A stretch of DNA of 64,000 nt from Staphylococcus xylosus NJ (GCF_000338275.1 NZ_ANMR01000020.1:1-64000), one strand, 5' to 3'. Positions 29,427 through 40,017 are shown, numbered from the stretch's first letter. Program-made: numbers and translations. The notes: generated from the sequence alone by a model not told the origin.

Positions 29427-29493
29427 ATTATACAATTTTAATTAAATTTTATGCGTCTTATTGCTTAACTGTATATTTTTAATTCCTAACTGT
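29427..29493 (-). promoter_or_regulatory. agr P2 promoter with paired AgrA sites
   Basis: On minus: ACAGTTAGGAAT (29493-29482) and ACAGTTAAGCAAT (29472-29460), 21 bases apart, the two-turn spacing of AgrA direct repeats. A -10 TATAAT lies at 29432-29427, with no good -35 at the normal distance, as expected of an activator-dependent promoter. Confidence 0.85.
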
Positions 29494-29535
29494 TTAAAAT
29501 ATTTATCTGACTAATTTTATCATATTTATACTTAC

Positions 29536-29600
29536 ATTTAGGAATAAAAACTAACGAGTTAGGGAATTTTTAACATTAATTTAAAAAATCATGGTTAAAT
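29536..29600 (+). promoter_or_regulatory. agr P3 promoter with paired AgrA sites
   Basis: On plus: CATTTAGGAAT (29535-29545) and GAGTTAGGGAAT (29556-29567), again 21 bases apart. The first is degenerate, which in S. aureus goes with weaker P3 activation. A -10-like TTAAAT lies at 29595-29600, about 10 bases before the RNAIII 5' hairpin. Confidence 0.7.
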
Positions 29601-29817
29601 GTACTTGTATCACAAAGAAGTGATTACATTTTACAAATCATTTAATCAAAATTTTGTTTGAATTTTTGTTTGAATGATAACGTTGATTAGACTTTTGAGC
29701 AGGAGTCTGATTAACACACTGATATTGTAACTGTACTTTCTTCGTATAGTTGTTATAGTTACAAGTTAAGTTCTCGTTTTTCAATTAATTGATTACAAGC
29801 AAGAGGAGGCTGATGTA

Positions 29818-29862
29818 GTGACAAACCATTTCTCAGCAATGATTAGTGATTTCGTAAAATAA
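29818..29862 (+). CDS. Truncated delta-haemolysin-like peptide (14 codons)
   Basis: GTG at 29818 with GAGGAGG eight bases upstream; the frame reads MTNHFSAMISDFVK then TAA. Compared from memory with S. aureus Hld (MAQDIISTISDLVKW), it shares the ISD-VK block, and the stop falls where Hld has tryptophan. The N-terminal half is kept in length but not in amphipathic strength. It could be a relic, or a short peptide still translated. No longer delta-toxin frame exists in RNAIII here. Confidence 0.55.
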   Translation: MTNHFSAMISDFVK

Positions 29863-30125
29863 TACTTTCAGGTACACAACGCGCTTAATTTTATTAAGCA
29901 ATCCCGAATTTGAATTCGTAGAACATTCCCAGTCTCAATTCAAATATCATTTTTAACATTGCCTACAACAGAGGCGATTTAAAGTATTAACATGTAAGCT
30001 ATCGTAAACATCATTCAATTTATCATTTTAATCGGTAAATTCACTAAATTTTTTCATAATTAATAACATCCCCAAAAATAGATAGAGAAATAACTGTAAA
30101 AAACATTCCCTTAATAATAAGTTAC

Positions 30126-30160
30126 AAAAACCGTGAGTCCCTCCCAAGCTCACGGTTTTT
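30126..30160. terminator. RNAIII terminator, shared with the convergent hydrolase gene
   Basis: AAAAACCGTGAG (30126-30137) and CTCACGGTTTTT (30149-30160) with loop TCCCTCCCAAG. It serves both strands; the minus-strand hydrolase stop is ten bases away. Confidence 0.92.
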
Positions 30161-30170
30161 ATTTTGTTAT

Positions 30171-30956
30171 TTATTTATATAAATGAGGGCGAAGATTTTT
30201 GAAAACTGGAATGTTTTCTCTTTGAGTAGTAACTTCATCTAAGTCGATATTACATGAAATGTGATCCGGCTTACCTTCTAATTGCGCAATTATTTCACCA
30301 TTTGGATTAATTACGATAGAATGACCAGCATATTCTGTTTGTCCATCGTCCCCACATGCATTACATCCTATTACAAACATGTCATTTTCAATAGCACGTG
30401 CTTTTAAGAGTGCTATCCAATGACTCACCCTTGCTTGAGGCCATTGTGCTACATAAAAAGCTATTTCTGCATCTTTTCGAGCAGGGTAGCGTAATAATTC
30501 AGGGAAACGTAAATCATAGCAAATAATTTGCGTGGCTTTAATGCCATTAGTTAAATTAAATGCTTCAGGTACAGCGTTACCAGCAGTTAAGAACGTAGGC
30601 TCGTTTAACATAGGAACTAAATGAACTTTGTCATAACTATTGATTAAATAGCCATTTTTTGAAACTGCAAATGCAGTATTATACACATCATCTTTCATAG
30701 CATTTGAAACAGAACCTGCAATTATATCAACATCATATTGAATCGCAAGCTTTGATATAAACTCAAAGCTACGTGATAGTTGATTGTCAGCTAGTTCTTT
30801 TAGCTGAGGTAAAGCATATCCATTATTCCACATTTCTGGTAATACAACGACATCAGTTTCTGGGGTTACAAATTTAGAAAACCAATTAACGATGTTTTCT
30901 TCATTTAATGAAACATTTGCCGGTTCGATTTTAAATTGAAAAATTTCTATATTCAT
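30171..30956 (-). CDS. Nitrilase-superfamily amidase
   Basis: Carbon-nitrogen hydrolase with the E41-K110-C146 triad ([20 protein letters not shown]). The 261-residue single-domain form resembles omega-amidases of the Nit2 type; the true substrate is unknown. The same gene stands beside RNAIII in S. aureus. It converges on RNAIII and shares its terminator, so antisense effects at the 3' ends are possible but not shown. Upstream lies GGGGCG before the ATG. Confidence 0.9.
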   Translation of the reverse strand: MNIEIFQFKIEPANVSLNEENIVNWFSKFVTPETDVVVLPEMWNNGYALPQLKELADNQLSRSFEFISKLAIQYDVDIIAGSVSNAMKDDVYNTAFAVSKNGYLINSYDKVHLVPMLNEPTFLTAGNAVPEAFNLTNGIKATQIICYDLRFPELLRYPARKDAEIAFYVAQWPQARVSHWIALLKARAIENDMFVIGCNACGDDGQTEYAGHSIVINPNGEIIAQLEGKPDHISCNIDLDEVTTQRENIPVFKNLRPHLYK

Positions 30957-31321
30957 TTTTATCGCCCCTTAAATTATTGTTAGCATCAATATACTAAAAA
31001 TATTCTAATAATTCAAAATTAGTAGCTGTTTTAGATTAATAACTTTAGAAAGGAATAAACTGCGGTGGAAAATAGTTGTAGTAACTAGTGAAGATATTTG
31101 TTGTTTTTTTATTTAGAATTAAGTTGGAGAATGAAATGGAGTTTATAAGCATGTTATTTATGTGTGTAAAATTGAACTTATTAGTTTTGGTGGAAATAAG
31201 ATATAAATTTCATTTCCTTAAATTTATTGAGTTAAATCATTTGATATTAAAAGAGGTCGAAGCATTTATATGCTCGACCTCTTATTTCTCAATTAAATAC
31301 TAATGAAGTAAGTAAAAGTGG
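30957..31321. other. Intergenic stretch, 365 bases
   Basis: A 71-codon plus-strand frame here (31088-31303) lacks a ribosome-binding site and runs through the terminator hairpin at 31250-31286, so I do not call it a gene. Apart from that hairpin I see nothing specific. Confidence 0.5.
31250..31286 (-). terminator. Terminator of the nitroreductase gene
   Basis: AAGAGGTCGA and TCGACCTCTT around AGCATTTATATGC, itself partly paired. It lies about 35 bases after the minus-strand stop codon. Confidence 0.8.
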
Positions 31322-31951
31322 TTATTTTCTAACTAAAAAGCGTTTGCTTATATCATGGAATTCTTTCTCTCCAGCCTCCTCACGAACATTACCGAAAGGC
31401 ATTTGCGCTACAAGTTTCCATGTTTTAGGTATTTCAAAAGCTTCAGAAACGGCAACATCAACAAGTGGATTGTAATGCTGTAATGAAGCACCAACGCCTA
31501 CAGTACTTAAAGCTGTCCAAATTGCAAATTGGTGCATTGCATTTGTTTGGCTAGACCAGATGGCAAAATTTTCTGCATAGTTAGGCATTTGATTTTGTAA
31601 CCCTTCGATAACATCTTGGTCTTCAAAGTAAAGAATTGTACCATGAGAATGTTTGAAGTTATCTACTTTGTCAGAAGTTGCTTGAAAATCACGGTCTTCG
31701 CCCATAGCGTTTTTAAGTTCTTGTTTAGCGATATCCCAGAATTTGTTATGGCTATCATTTAAAAGTAATACAATACGTGTGGATTGTGAGTTAAATGATG
31801 ATGGAACATGTTTAATAGCATGCTCGATAATATCTTCTACTTCGCTATCAGAGATTGAAATCTCTTGATCTAAACTATAAATAGTACGTCTCGTTTCTAT
31901 TGCATTTTGAAAAGTTTCTAATGTTGAGTCTTTTTTGCTAAATAATCCCAT
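31322..31951 (-). CDS. Nitroreductase-family oxidoreductase
   Basis: Flavin (FMN) fold of the nitroreductase family; 209 residues. RRTIYSLDQE near residue 20, HVPSSFNSQSTRIV near 50 and the C-terminal GVGASLQHYNPL near 155 are the typical FMN-binding segments. Substrate unknown; members reduce nitro compounds or quinones. GGAGC precedes the ATG. Monocistronic. Confidence 0.88.
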   Translation of the reverse strand: MGLFSKKDSTLETFQNAIETRRTIYSLDQEISISDSEVEDIIEHAIKHVPSSFNSQSTRIVLLLNDSHNKFWDIAKQELKNAMGEDRDFQATSDKVDNFKHSHGTILYFEDQDVIEGLQNQMPNYAENFAIWSSQTNAMHQFAIWTALSTVGVGASLQHYNPLVDVAVSEAFEIPKTWKLVAQMPFGNVREEAGEKEFHDISKRFLVRK

Positions 31952-32145
31952 TGTGAATGCTCCTTTATATCAATTTATTTTATATAGTAAGTATAATAAT
32001 TATACCATAGTTTGTAAATAGGATTTTACATAAATTTTCAAAAGGATTAATATTTGTTTTCAATAAATTGGTTTTGATGAAAAATAGGTCTTTTTCTTAT
32101 ATACTATATATGAATGTAAAAAATATGAATTTTGGAGGTGAATCT

Positions 32146-34401
32146 ATGAAATGGTATTTTTCGCATAAACTTGTGATGTCCAGCTTTGCTATAGCTTTAA
32201 GCACAACATTTATTTCTAGCCAAACTCACGCTGCTGAACAACAACTTAATGAAAAACTAACAAACGAAACCCCAAACCAATCAAATAAAAAGCCAATTCA
32301 TTCTGATACTAAAAATCATACAGATAGTTCAAGAGCAGGGAATACAATACAAAGCGATGATACAACTAATATAGAATTAGATAACAGCTCAGGTGAAACG
32401 CCGCAATCTGAAGGACTTAATCAGGCTCAATCAGATCAAAGTAGTGACATTGTTTCAACTGAAACAGTTCAAAATAATGAAGAAATACAAAATACTTCTG
32501 ATAATCAAAATCCCAACAATAATGCATTAAGTAATTCTGAAAGACTAGAAGATAATAGTAATTTAACTGAACAAAATCAATCGAATACAGATAAGCAAAG
32601 TACTGAAGACAACGCAGATAATCAACAAACCTCAGCTGAACCAAATAATGGGGATGATGGAGATAATACTCCGACCCCTGACAGCCCAGATAATGGGGAC
32701 ACTGGAGATAATCAACCAAATCCGGACAATCCAGATAATGGAGACACTGGAGACAATCAACCAAACCCAGATAAGCCAGATAATGGGGACACTGGAGATA
32801 ATCAACCAAATCCGGATAAGCCAGATAATGGAGATGGAGGAGACAATCAACCAAACCCAGATAAGCCAGATAATGGGGACACTGGAGATAATCAACCAAA
32901 TCCGGATAATCCAGATAATGGAGATGGAGGAGACAATCAACCAAACCCAGATAAGCCAGATAATGGAGACACTGGAGACAACCAACCAAATCCGGATAAG
33001 CCAGATAATGGAGATGGAGGAGACAATCAACCAAATCCAGATAACCCGGATAATGGGGACACTGGAGATAATCAACCAAATCCGGATAAGCCAGATAATG
33101 GAGACGGAGGAGACAATCAACCAAATCCGGATAATCCAGATAATGGGGACCCTGGAGACAATCAACCAAATCCGGATAATCCAGATAATGGAGACGGAGG
33201 AGATAATCAACCAAATCCAGATAATCCGGATAATGGGGACACTGGAGATAATCAACCAAATCCAGATAATCCGGATAATGGGGACACTGGAGACAATCAA
33301 CCAAATCCGGATAATCCAGATAATGGAGATGGAGGAGACAACCAATCAAATCCGGATAAGCCAGGTAATGGAGATGGAGGAGACAACCAATCAAATCCGG
33401 ATAAGCCAGGTAATGGAGATGGAGGAGACAATCAGCCAAATCCAGATAATCCGGATAATGGGGGCACTGGAGATAATCAACCAAATCCGGATAATCCAGA
33501 TAATGGAAATGGAGGAGACAACCAACCAAATCCCGACAATCCAAGTAGTGGAGGTTCAGAAGACCCAGACCCTCCTCATGACGAAGATAATACAAATAAC
33601 CCCAATGACGGTAGCCATGGTGGTTCAAACATTCCCAATAATCCTGAAGTAGATAATACAAGTCCTTCTAAACCTAATGGTCAAGGAGGTTCAAATGGAA
33701 CTCTAAGTTCAGGCTCTAACACCGATAATAATGATTCAAATACAACTAACAATGCGATTAATTACAATAATGATAATAAAAATGAGCATCAATATGGAAG
33801 TTCTAGTCATCATGAGTTTGCAAGTGGAGGAGCTTCAGTGAGTTATGGTGATTTAGCCAAAAGCGAAAAACCTCAATCGAACGAAAAACAATTAATAAAT
33901 AGATTTGATCAAATGTCTACTGGTTCGTTTAAATATAATCCTTTTGTAGTTAATCAGGTTAAGCAGCTGAGTTCTAGTGCTAAAACAGTAACTGATAGAG
34001 AGATTTCGTCGATTTTAAGGCGCCAAACCTTTGCAGATAATGCATTTTTAAATGAATTACAAAAAGGCACAAATTATTTTAAATTTCAATATTTTAACGT
34101 TTTAAAATCTAGTGATTATTATAAAAATTTAGATAACCAAGTATTAGCATTGATTACAGGTGAAATTGGCTCAATGCCAGATTTAAAAAATCCTAAAAGA
34201 CAACAATCATCAGGTAAATACGAATATCATTCAAGTAGTGAGGATGAATTGACACATACTACAAACGGACAATCTAAAAATGAAATTGATGTTAAATTTG
34301 AACGTACACTATTTGCTTTAATCACAGCAATGATAATTATCTTTATTGGTATGGTTTTAGGATATTTCGTCAATAGAAGAAATAAAAAAGATAGCAAATA
34401 A
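32146..34401 (+). CDS. sdrH: SdrH-like repeat surface protein
   Basis: 751 residues from an ATG with GGAGGTG upstream. A signal peptide (MKWYFSHKLVMSSFAIA to a cut near SQTHAAEQ) precedes a Ser/Gln/Asn-rich region, then about 20 copies of a 15-residue repeat of type DNGDTGDNQPNPDKP (32644-33543), a Gly/Asn/Ser segment, a folded-looking part near residues 580-680, and a C-terminal membrane helix with NRRNKKDSK. There is no LPXTG. Its place between agr and mroQ-groESL is that of S. aureus sdrH, which has Ser-Asp repeats instead. Confidence 0.8.
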   Translation: MKWYFSHKLVMSSFAIALSTTFISSQTHAAEQQLNEKLTNETPNQSNKKPIHSDTKNHTDSSRAGNTIQSDDTTNIELDNSSGETPQSEGLNQAQSDQSSDIVSTETVQNNEEIQNTSDNQNPNNNALSNSERLEDNSNLTEQNQSNTDKQSTEDNADNQQTSAEPNNGDDGDNTPTPDSPDNGDTGDNQPNPDNPDNGDTGDNQPNPDKPDNGDTGDNQPNPDKPDNGDGGDNQPNPDKPDNGDTGDNQPNPDNPDNGDGGDNQPNPDKPDNGDTGDNQPNPDKPDNGDGGDNQPNPDNPDNGDTGDNQPNPDKPDNGDGGDNQPNPDNPDNGDPGDNQPNPDNPDNGDGGDNQPNPDNPDNGDTGDNQPNPDNPDNGDTGDNQPNPDNPDNGDGGDNQSNPDKPGNGDGGDNQSNPDKPGNGDGGDNQPNPDNPDNGGTGDNQPNPDNPDNGNGGDNQPNPDNPSSGGSEDPDPPHDEDNTNNPNDGSHGGSNIPNNPEVDNTSPSKPNGQGGSNGTLSSGSNTDNNDSNTTNNAINYNNDNKNEHQYGSSSHHEFASGGASVSYGDLAKSEKPQSNEKQLINRFDQMSTGSFKYNPFVVNQVKQLSSSAKTVTDREISSILRRQTFADNAFLNELQKGTNYFKFQYFNVLKSSDYYKNLDNQVLALITGEIGSMPDLKNPKRQQSSGKYEYHSSSEDELTHTTNGQSKNEIDVKFERTLFALITAMIIIFIGMVLGYFVNRRNKKDSK
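32644..33543 (+). repeat. 45-bp coding repeat, about 20 copies
   Basis: The unit encodes DNGD(T/G)GDNQPNPD(K/N)P. Copies alternate mainly between T and G at the sixth residue position and K or N near the end, with rare P, Q-S and G variants. DNA copies are nearly identical, so the copy number is likely to vary between strains by slippage. Confidence 0.95.
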
Positions 34402-34413
34402 CAATCAAAACAT

Positions 34414-34465
34414 AAAAAAAGGGAAGAAGTTATGACATAAAATGATGTCACAGCTTCTTCCTTTT
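34414..34465. terminator. Bidirectional terminator between sdrH and mroQ
   Basis: AAAAGGGAAGAAG and CTTCTTCCTTTT with an inner TGACAT/ATGTCA stem, between convergent genes. Confidence 0.85.
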
Positions 34466-34480
34466 AATGTTTGATAATGG

Positions 34481-35224
34481 TTAAAATAAAAAGTTGAAAA
34501 TAAATGAAGCAGATTCCTGTATTTCTTTTATTTTTTCTGGTCCTACTAATACTTGAATTATAACTACAAAACCATTTTGCATAATATGTACTAAAATAGG
34601 AACCCAAATTCGTTTAGTATAAACATATAATGCTGAGAAAATCATACCCATACCAAAGTAAATGATAAAAAAGGAAGGGTCTGAATGGGCAGCACTAAAA
34701 ATAATTGAACTCACAATCCCTGCAATTAAAAATCTAATAGTTTTATTCGCTTGAATTATATTATAAATTTCACCGAAAATCACTTTTCTAAAAACAAATT
34801 CTTCTAAAATGGGACCAACTACTGAAATTAATATAATGAATATAGGAATTTCTTGAGCTACTTTCATCAGTCTCTCTGTGTTTGGACTAGATTGAGGTGC
34901 GCCTAATAAATAGATATTAATCATATTAGCAATAATTTGATAAATCATTACTACAAAATAACCAACAAGCGCCCATCCAATAGCATATCTTTTCTTTTCT
35001 TTGGGTTGCTGTTCTAAAGAAGTAGGGTTAGCGATAAAATGATTAATTATAATAATTATGAAAGATGCAATAATAAATAATATAACTTGTGTATAAATTT
35101 GCGCAAAGACAAGTTCTTTGCCACTATAGTTATTAAATAGACCAGACAATTGTAAAATGATTACACCAAATTGTGCTAGGCCATATATAACCAATGTCAA
35201 TATGGACACCCATAAACGAGACAT
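34481..35224 (-). CDS. mroQ: CPBP intramembrane protease MroQ
   Basis: ABI/CPBP-type membrane metalloprotease of 247 residues with about seven helices. Active-site motifs are present: EE at 141-142 with R146 (LEEFVFRK), H180 (FSAAH) and H213 (LVHIMQNG). The position next to groESL and sdrH is that of S. aureus mroQ, which promotes agr signalling by acting on the AgrD leader in some agr types. Whether it acts on this AgrD is unknown. The region upstream is shared, divergently, with groES. Confidence 0.85.
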   Translation of the reverse strand: MSRLWVSILTLVIYGLAQFGVIILQLSGLFNNYSGKELVFAQIYTQVILFIIASFIIIIINHFIANPTSLEQQPKEKKRYAIGWALVGYFVVMIYQIIANMINIYLLGAPQSSPNTERLMKVAQEIPIFIILISVVGPILEEFVFRKVIFGEIYNIIQANKTIRFLIAGIVSSIIFSAAHSDPSFFIIYFGMGMIFSALYVYTKRIWVPILVHIMQNGFVVIIQVLVGPEKIKEIQESASFIFNFLF

Positions 35225-35312
35225 AATGAACCTCCAAAAATTAAATGATACCTTATTTTATCGTAAAATAGTGTTTTATACAAAATTTAGCTGAATAGTT
35301 TTAACTTGAAAT

Positions 35313-35329
35313 ATTGACCAACTTTGATT
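35313..35329. promoter_or_regulatory. CtsR-like operator before groES
   Basis: ATTGACC, AAC, TTTGATT resembles the CtsR heptad pair TTTGACC-N3-TTTGACC, with one and two mismatches. S. aureus groESL is controlled by both CtsR and HrcA. Confidence 0.5.
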
Positions 35330-35343
35330 ATTATAGAAGTACA

Positions 35344-35370
35344 TTAGCACTCATTCACTTCAAGTGCTAA
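35344..35370. promoter_or_regulatory. CIRCE element (HrcA operator)
   Basis: TTAGCACTC, nine bases, AAGTGCTAA: the CIRCE inverted repeat with one mismatch in the right arm. It lies 32 bases before groES, the usual place for HrcA repression relieved by heat stress. Confidence 0.92.
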
Positions 35371-35402
35371 AAAATTTTATTCTTTTTAAGGAGGAACAAT
35401 CA

Positions 35403-35690
35403 ATGTTAAAGCCATTAGGTAACCGAGTAATTATTCAAAAATCAGAACAAGAGCAAACAACAAAGAGCGGTATTGTATTAACTGATAGCGCGAAAGAGAA
35501 ATCCAACGAAGGTACGGTAATTGCAGTAGGTGCAGGGCGTATTTTAGAAGATGGTACTCGAGTTGCTCCTGAAGTAAATGAAGGCGATAATGTAGTATTC
35601 CAACAATTCGCTGGAACAGAAGTAAAACGTGGAGACGAAACTTATTTAATCGTAAATGAAGAAGATATTTTAGCTATTATTGAAGCATAA
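35403..35690 (+). CDS. groES: Co-chaperonin GroES
   Basis: 10-kDa lid of the GroEL chaperonin; 95 residues. [12 protein letters not shown] at the start, the mobile loop [12 protein letters not shown] near residue 18 and EGDNVVF are typical. The ATG at 35403 has AAGGAGG upstream; a 13-residue longer frame would begin before this site. First gene of the CIRCE-controlled operon. Confidence 0.97.
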   Translation: MLKPLGNRVIIQKSEQEQTTKSGIVLTDSAKEKSNEGTVIAVGAGRILEDGTRVAPEVNEGDNVVFQQFAGTEVKRGDETYLIVNEEDILAIIEA

Positions 35691-35704
35691 AAAATTATAA
35701 ATAA

Positions 35705-37378
<1,674 letters not shown>

Positions 37379-37707
37379 AGTTCAATATAGATATTTAATT
37401 AAATTGCATGGGACTTCTTTTGATAACATTAATAAATTATATGTAGTAAAATCTATAGAGGCTGGGACAAATTTTTAATTGTCTCAGCCTTAGTCTTTGT
37501 ACTAGTATTAACTTACTATAATGAAGAGATAGGAATTTTATTTTTAAGTACATAAATTTTGAAAAATCAGTTTGATTTTATAAAGCATTTTATTATGTGA
37601 ATATTTAATTATAGTTTAGGGTAAAGTATGTAAGTATAATTAGAAGCGGTTCTTATACATGATTTTAAGTGTACTTAAATTTTTGAAAGACGAAAGGAAG
37701 TTTAATT
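37379..37707. other. Intergenic stretch with one terminator hairpin
   Basis: AGGCTGGGACAA (37459-37470) and TTGTCTCAGCCT (37479-37490) form a 12-bp stem with one G-U pair, the groEL terminator. The same hairpin type recurs at 48376-48400. Nothing else is recognisable in these 329 bases. Confidence 0.7.
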
Positions 37708-38175
37708 ATGACAAAACCAACAGTTTATGAAGTTATCGATTTAGGTATTAACTATTTAATATCAGGATACGATAATTGGAGTAACGAACAGGTATTAGAT
37801 GATAAGATTGCTGCCTTTCCAAATACAATTCATTGGCAATATGGACATGTACTTACGATATTTGAAAGTGCATTATCATTATGTGAACAAAACGAAGTGG
37901 ATATTGCTAAATATACAAGTTTATTTGGATATGGTTCTTCACCAGAAAAGTGGGGAGATGAAGATATTCCTACCGTTGATGAAATATTTGAACATTTAAA
38001 AACATTACCAGACCGTGCGAGAAGCTTAACTGATGAACAGTTAGAACAAGAATTGACAGAAACTATTGCTGGTTGCAGTACACTAAATGAATTATTAGTA
38101 CTCAATGCAATTCATATTCCACTACATGCTGGTAAAATTGAAGAAATGTCACGTATACTTAAACAACATCAATAG
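37708..38175 (+). CDS. DinB-family protein
   Basis: 155-residue four-helix protein of the DinB/YfiT superfamily, many of which are metal-dependent thiol S-transferases. Candidate metal histidines are in HWQYGHV near residue 48 and in NAIHIPLHAGKI near 135. GAAAGGAAG precedes the ATG. Substrate unknown; bacillithiol-linked detoxification is a family-level possibility only. Confidence 0.8.
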   Translation: MTKPTVYEVIDLGINYLISGYDNWSNEQVLDDKIAAFPNTIHWQYGHVLTIFESALSLCEQNEVDIAKYTSLFGYGSSPEKWGDEDIPTVDEIFEHLKTLPDRARSLTDEQLEQELTETIAGCSTLNELLVLNAIHIPLHAGKIEEMSRILKQHQ

Positions 38176-38361
38176 ATATAACGAATTTAATAAGCTCATA
38201 ACATAAAAAGATGTTTTGGGCTATTTTAATACATCGTTGATCTTGTTCGAGCTGGATGAGCATAACGAAAGATTTTTTAGCAAAAGTCGGTGTTGCGGCA
38301 CTCCTGCTGGGGTGGACACTAGCTAGTAATATTTACAATGGTTGTAGGACTTTTCAATTAT

Positions 38362-38408
38362 GAAAAAAGAGGGGCAATGAAAGCTTTAAACTTTCATTGC
38401 CCCTCTTT
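38362..38408. terminator. Bidirectional terminator
   Basis: AAAGAGGGGCAATGAAAG and CTTTCATTGCCCCTCTTT, an 18-bp perfect stem with a short loop, between convergent dinB-like and aminotransferase genes. Confidence 0.92.
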
Positions 38409-38430
38409 AATGTTATATTAAATTAATAAA

Positions 38431-39720
38431 TTATTCTTGTAATTCTGAGATTGCTTTTGCAATTGTATCAAATACATGTGGGATGTCGTCTTTTTCGACA
38501 CAACTGAACGCGATACGTATATCAGTACCATTTAACGCGATTATACCAATTGAATACGTTTCTATTAAATGTAAACGCAATTGTTCAGGATCTACACTAT
38601 GAACTTTTAACGCCATGAAATATCCAGAATTAAAGTCATACACTTGCCAATAAGAAGCATATTGCTCGTCATAAACTACTGACTTAGTAATTTCATATCT
38701 CGCTTGTAGTGTATCAATATTGTGTTGTATTTCATTTTCGAAAGTTTCAGGGTGTTCTAAAACATATTTAACAGCACTTTGAGAAGGCATTGGTCCACTT
38801 GAGATGTTACTTCTAATTAATCCTTTTACTTTTTCTTCAAGAACGTGTTTAGTCGTTTCATTTGAGACGCCAAAGCTAATGAATCCAACTCGAAGCCCCC
38901 AAGCAAAGAATTCTTTTGTAGCACCATCTAAGCGGATTGGCAATACATTATCTAAATGTAAATTTGTTAAAGCAGTAAATAGTGATTGTGTATATACGTC
39001 TTCATAAAATAAACCATAATAAGCATCATCTACCAAGGCAATAACATTTGTACCACGTTCTGCTAATGTTTTGATAGCAGCAACTATTGTACTAACTTCT
39101 TCTTTAGTAGGTGTGTAGCCTGTTGGATTATTAGGATAGTTTAAAATTAAAACTACTTTATCTTTTTGGTAGTTATCCAAAGTATCAACAAAGTTATCAG
39201 TTGTAAAATGGCCATCTTCATCAAAGATATCATATGTTTCGATATCAGCGTTATGTCTAGCGCTATATACAAGTTTATAATTCCCCCAATTATGAGTTGG
39301 TAATAGTAATGTATCACCACTATCAACAAACATGTCGGCTACTAATGATAAACCATGTGTTAAAGCATTAGTAAGGATTGGTTTAGTCATGTCGCTCGGA
39401 TCTAAATCTGGGTTTTCTTTTAACATTTTTTGTTGCCATAAATCACGGAGTGATTCAATACCTTGAGGAGGAGCGTATGGAAAGATTTCATCAGGAGTAA
39501 GCTCTGTAAAAACATCATTTAATGTATTAGCATACATTTTACTGTCTTTATAAGTAGCCATACCAATTGTTGCATTATACTTTGTAGATTTTGCTTCAGC
39601 AGACTGAGATAAAATACCTTTCGGATAATACATTAATTTTCCAAGGTCTGATAGCATATCTGCTATTTCTGGGTTTGATTTAGATAATTTTTCATTCAAA
39701 TCTAAAGCTAAAGGATTCAT
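38431..39720 (-). CDS. PLP-dependent aminotransferase, class I/II
   Basis: 429 residues. LNYPNNPTGY near 195, LVDDAYYGLF near 229 and the PLP lysine in LDGATKEFFAWGLRVGF near 266-282 are the fold-type I aminotransferase motifs. Similar proteins in staphylococci are annotated as aminotransferases of unspecified substrate; aspartate or aromatic amino acids are possible. Monocistronic on minus, with GAGAGG upstream of the ATG. Confidence 0.85.
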   Translation of the reverse strand: MNPLALDLNEKLSKSNPEIADMLSDLGKLMYYPKGILSQSAEAKSTKYNATIGMATYKDSKMYANTLNDVFTELTPDEIFPYAPPQGIESLRDLWQQKMLKENPDLDPSDMTKPILTNALTHGLSLVADMFVDSGDTLLLPTHNWGNYKLVYSARHNADIETYDIFDEDGHFTTDNFVDTLDNYQKDKVVLILNYPNNPTGYTPTKEEVSTIVAAIKTLAERGTNVIALVDDAYYGLFYEDVYTQSLFTALTNLHLDNVLPIRLDGATKEFFAWGLRVGFISFGVSNETTKHVLEEKVKGLIRSNISSGPMPSQSAVKYVLEHPETFENEIQHNIDTLQARYEITKSVVYDEQYASYWQVYDFNSGYFMALKVHSVDPEQLRLHLIETYSIGIIALNGTDIRIAFSCVEKDDIPHVFDTIAKAISELQE

Positions 39721-39859
39721 ATGTTGGTCAACCTCTCTTTACTATTTCAGGATACTATTATATTATCGCGAAACAGCTTGAAATTAAAGCATAGCGCAAA
39801 GATTTGACGGGAAAATAAAAAAACTATAGTTTTATACGAACATGTGTTCTGTTTTATGT

Positions 39860-39865
39860 TAGAAT
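39860..39865 (+). promoter_or_regulatory. -10 of the small toxin gene
   Basis: TAGAAT preceded by TG one base upstream (extended -10). It lies about 55 bases before the ATG at 39919; the -35 (CGAACA) is poor. Confidence 0.45.
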
Positions 39866-39918
39866 ATGGTTAGGCCATCGAAATCCTACATGGTACTTTT
39901 TTCTGTGGGAGGTGTAAT

Positions 39919-40017
39919 ATGATCACGTGGTGGCAAGAAATCATAACAACTTTGTTAACAGGTAGCTTACTTGTTGTATTCCGTGTTTGGTTAGAAAATA
40001 AATGGAAAGACAAATAG
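39919..40017 (+). CDS. Candidate Fst/PepA1-like type I toxin
   Basis: 32 residues, beginning MITWWQEIITTLLTGSLL, one membrane helix, then a charged tail WLENKWKDK. GGGAGGTG lies five bases before the ATG, a very strong site. The plan (short start, single helix, WL and a charged end) is that of Fst/Ldr toxins such as PepA1. A strong GC-rich hairpin follows the stop codon by 20 bases and a promoter faces it from the other side. No function is proven. Confidence 0.5.
   Translation: MITWWQEIITTLLTGSLLVVFRVWLENKWKDK

Larger units (their letters stand above)
29608..30162 (+). ncRNA. RNAIII: RNAIII, effector RNA of the agr system
   Basis: Placed by the P3 promoter upstream and the terminator downstream; about 555 bases, against 514 in S. 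aureus. The 5' end can form ATCAC-AAAGAA-GTGAT (29609-29624), like hairpin 1 of S. aureus. A perfect hairpin GCTTAAT/ATTAAGC sits at 29883-29899. C-rich stretches able to mask Shine-Dalgarno sequences occur near 29903, 29928, 30070 and 30108, and the terminal hairpin loop is TCCCTCCCAAG. The delta-haemolysin frame is reduced to 14 codons. The exact 5' end is inferred. Confidence 0.85.

Noticed and set aside
31088-31303. 71-codon plus-strand frame between the hydrolase and the nitroreductase
   Set aside because: No ribosome-binding site, and the frame runs through a clear terminator hairpin.
32417-33661. Long open frames on minus and in another plus frame across the repeat region (414, 237 and 334 codons)
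   Set aside because: They arise because the 45-bp repeat is a multiple of three and contains no stop in those frames. They lack ribosome-binding sites, and their predicted proteins only mirror the repeat.
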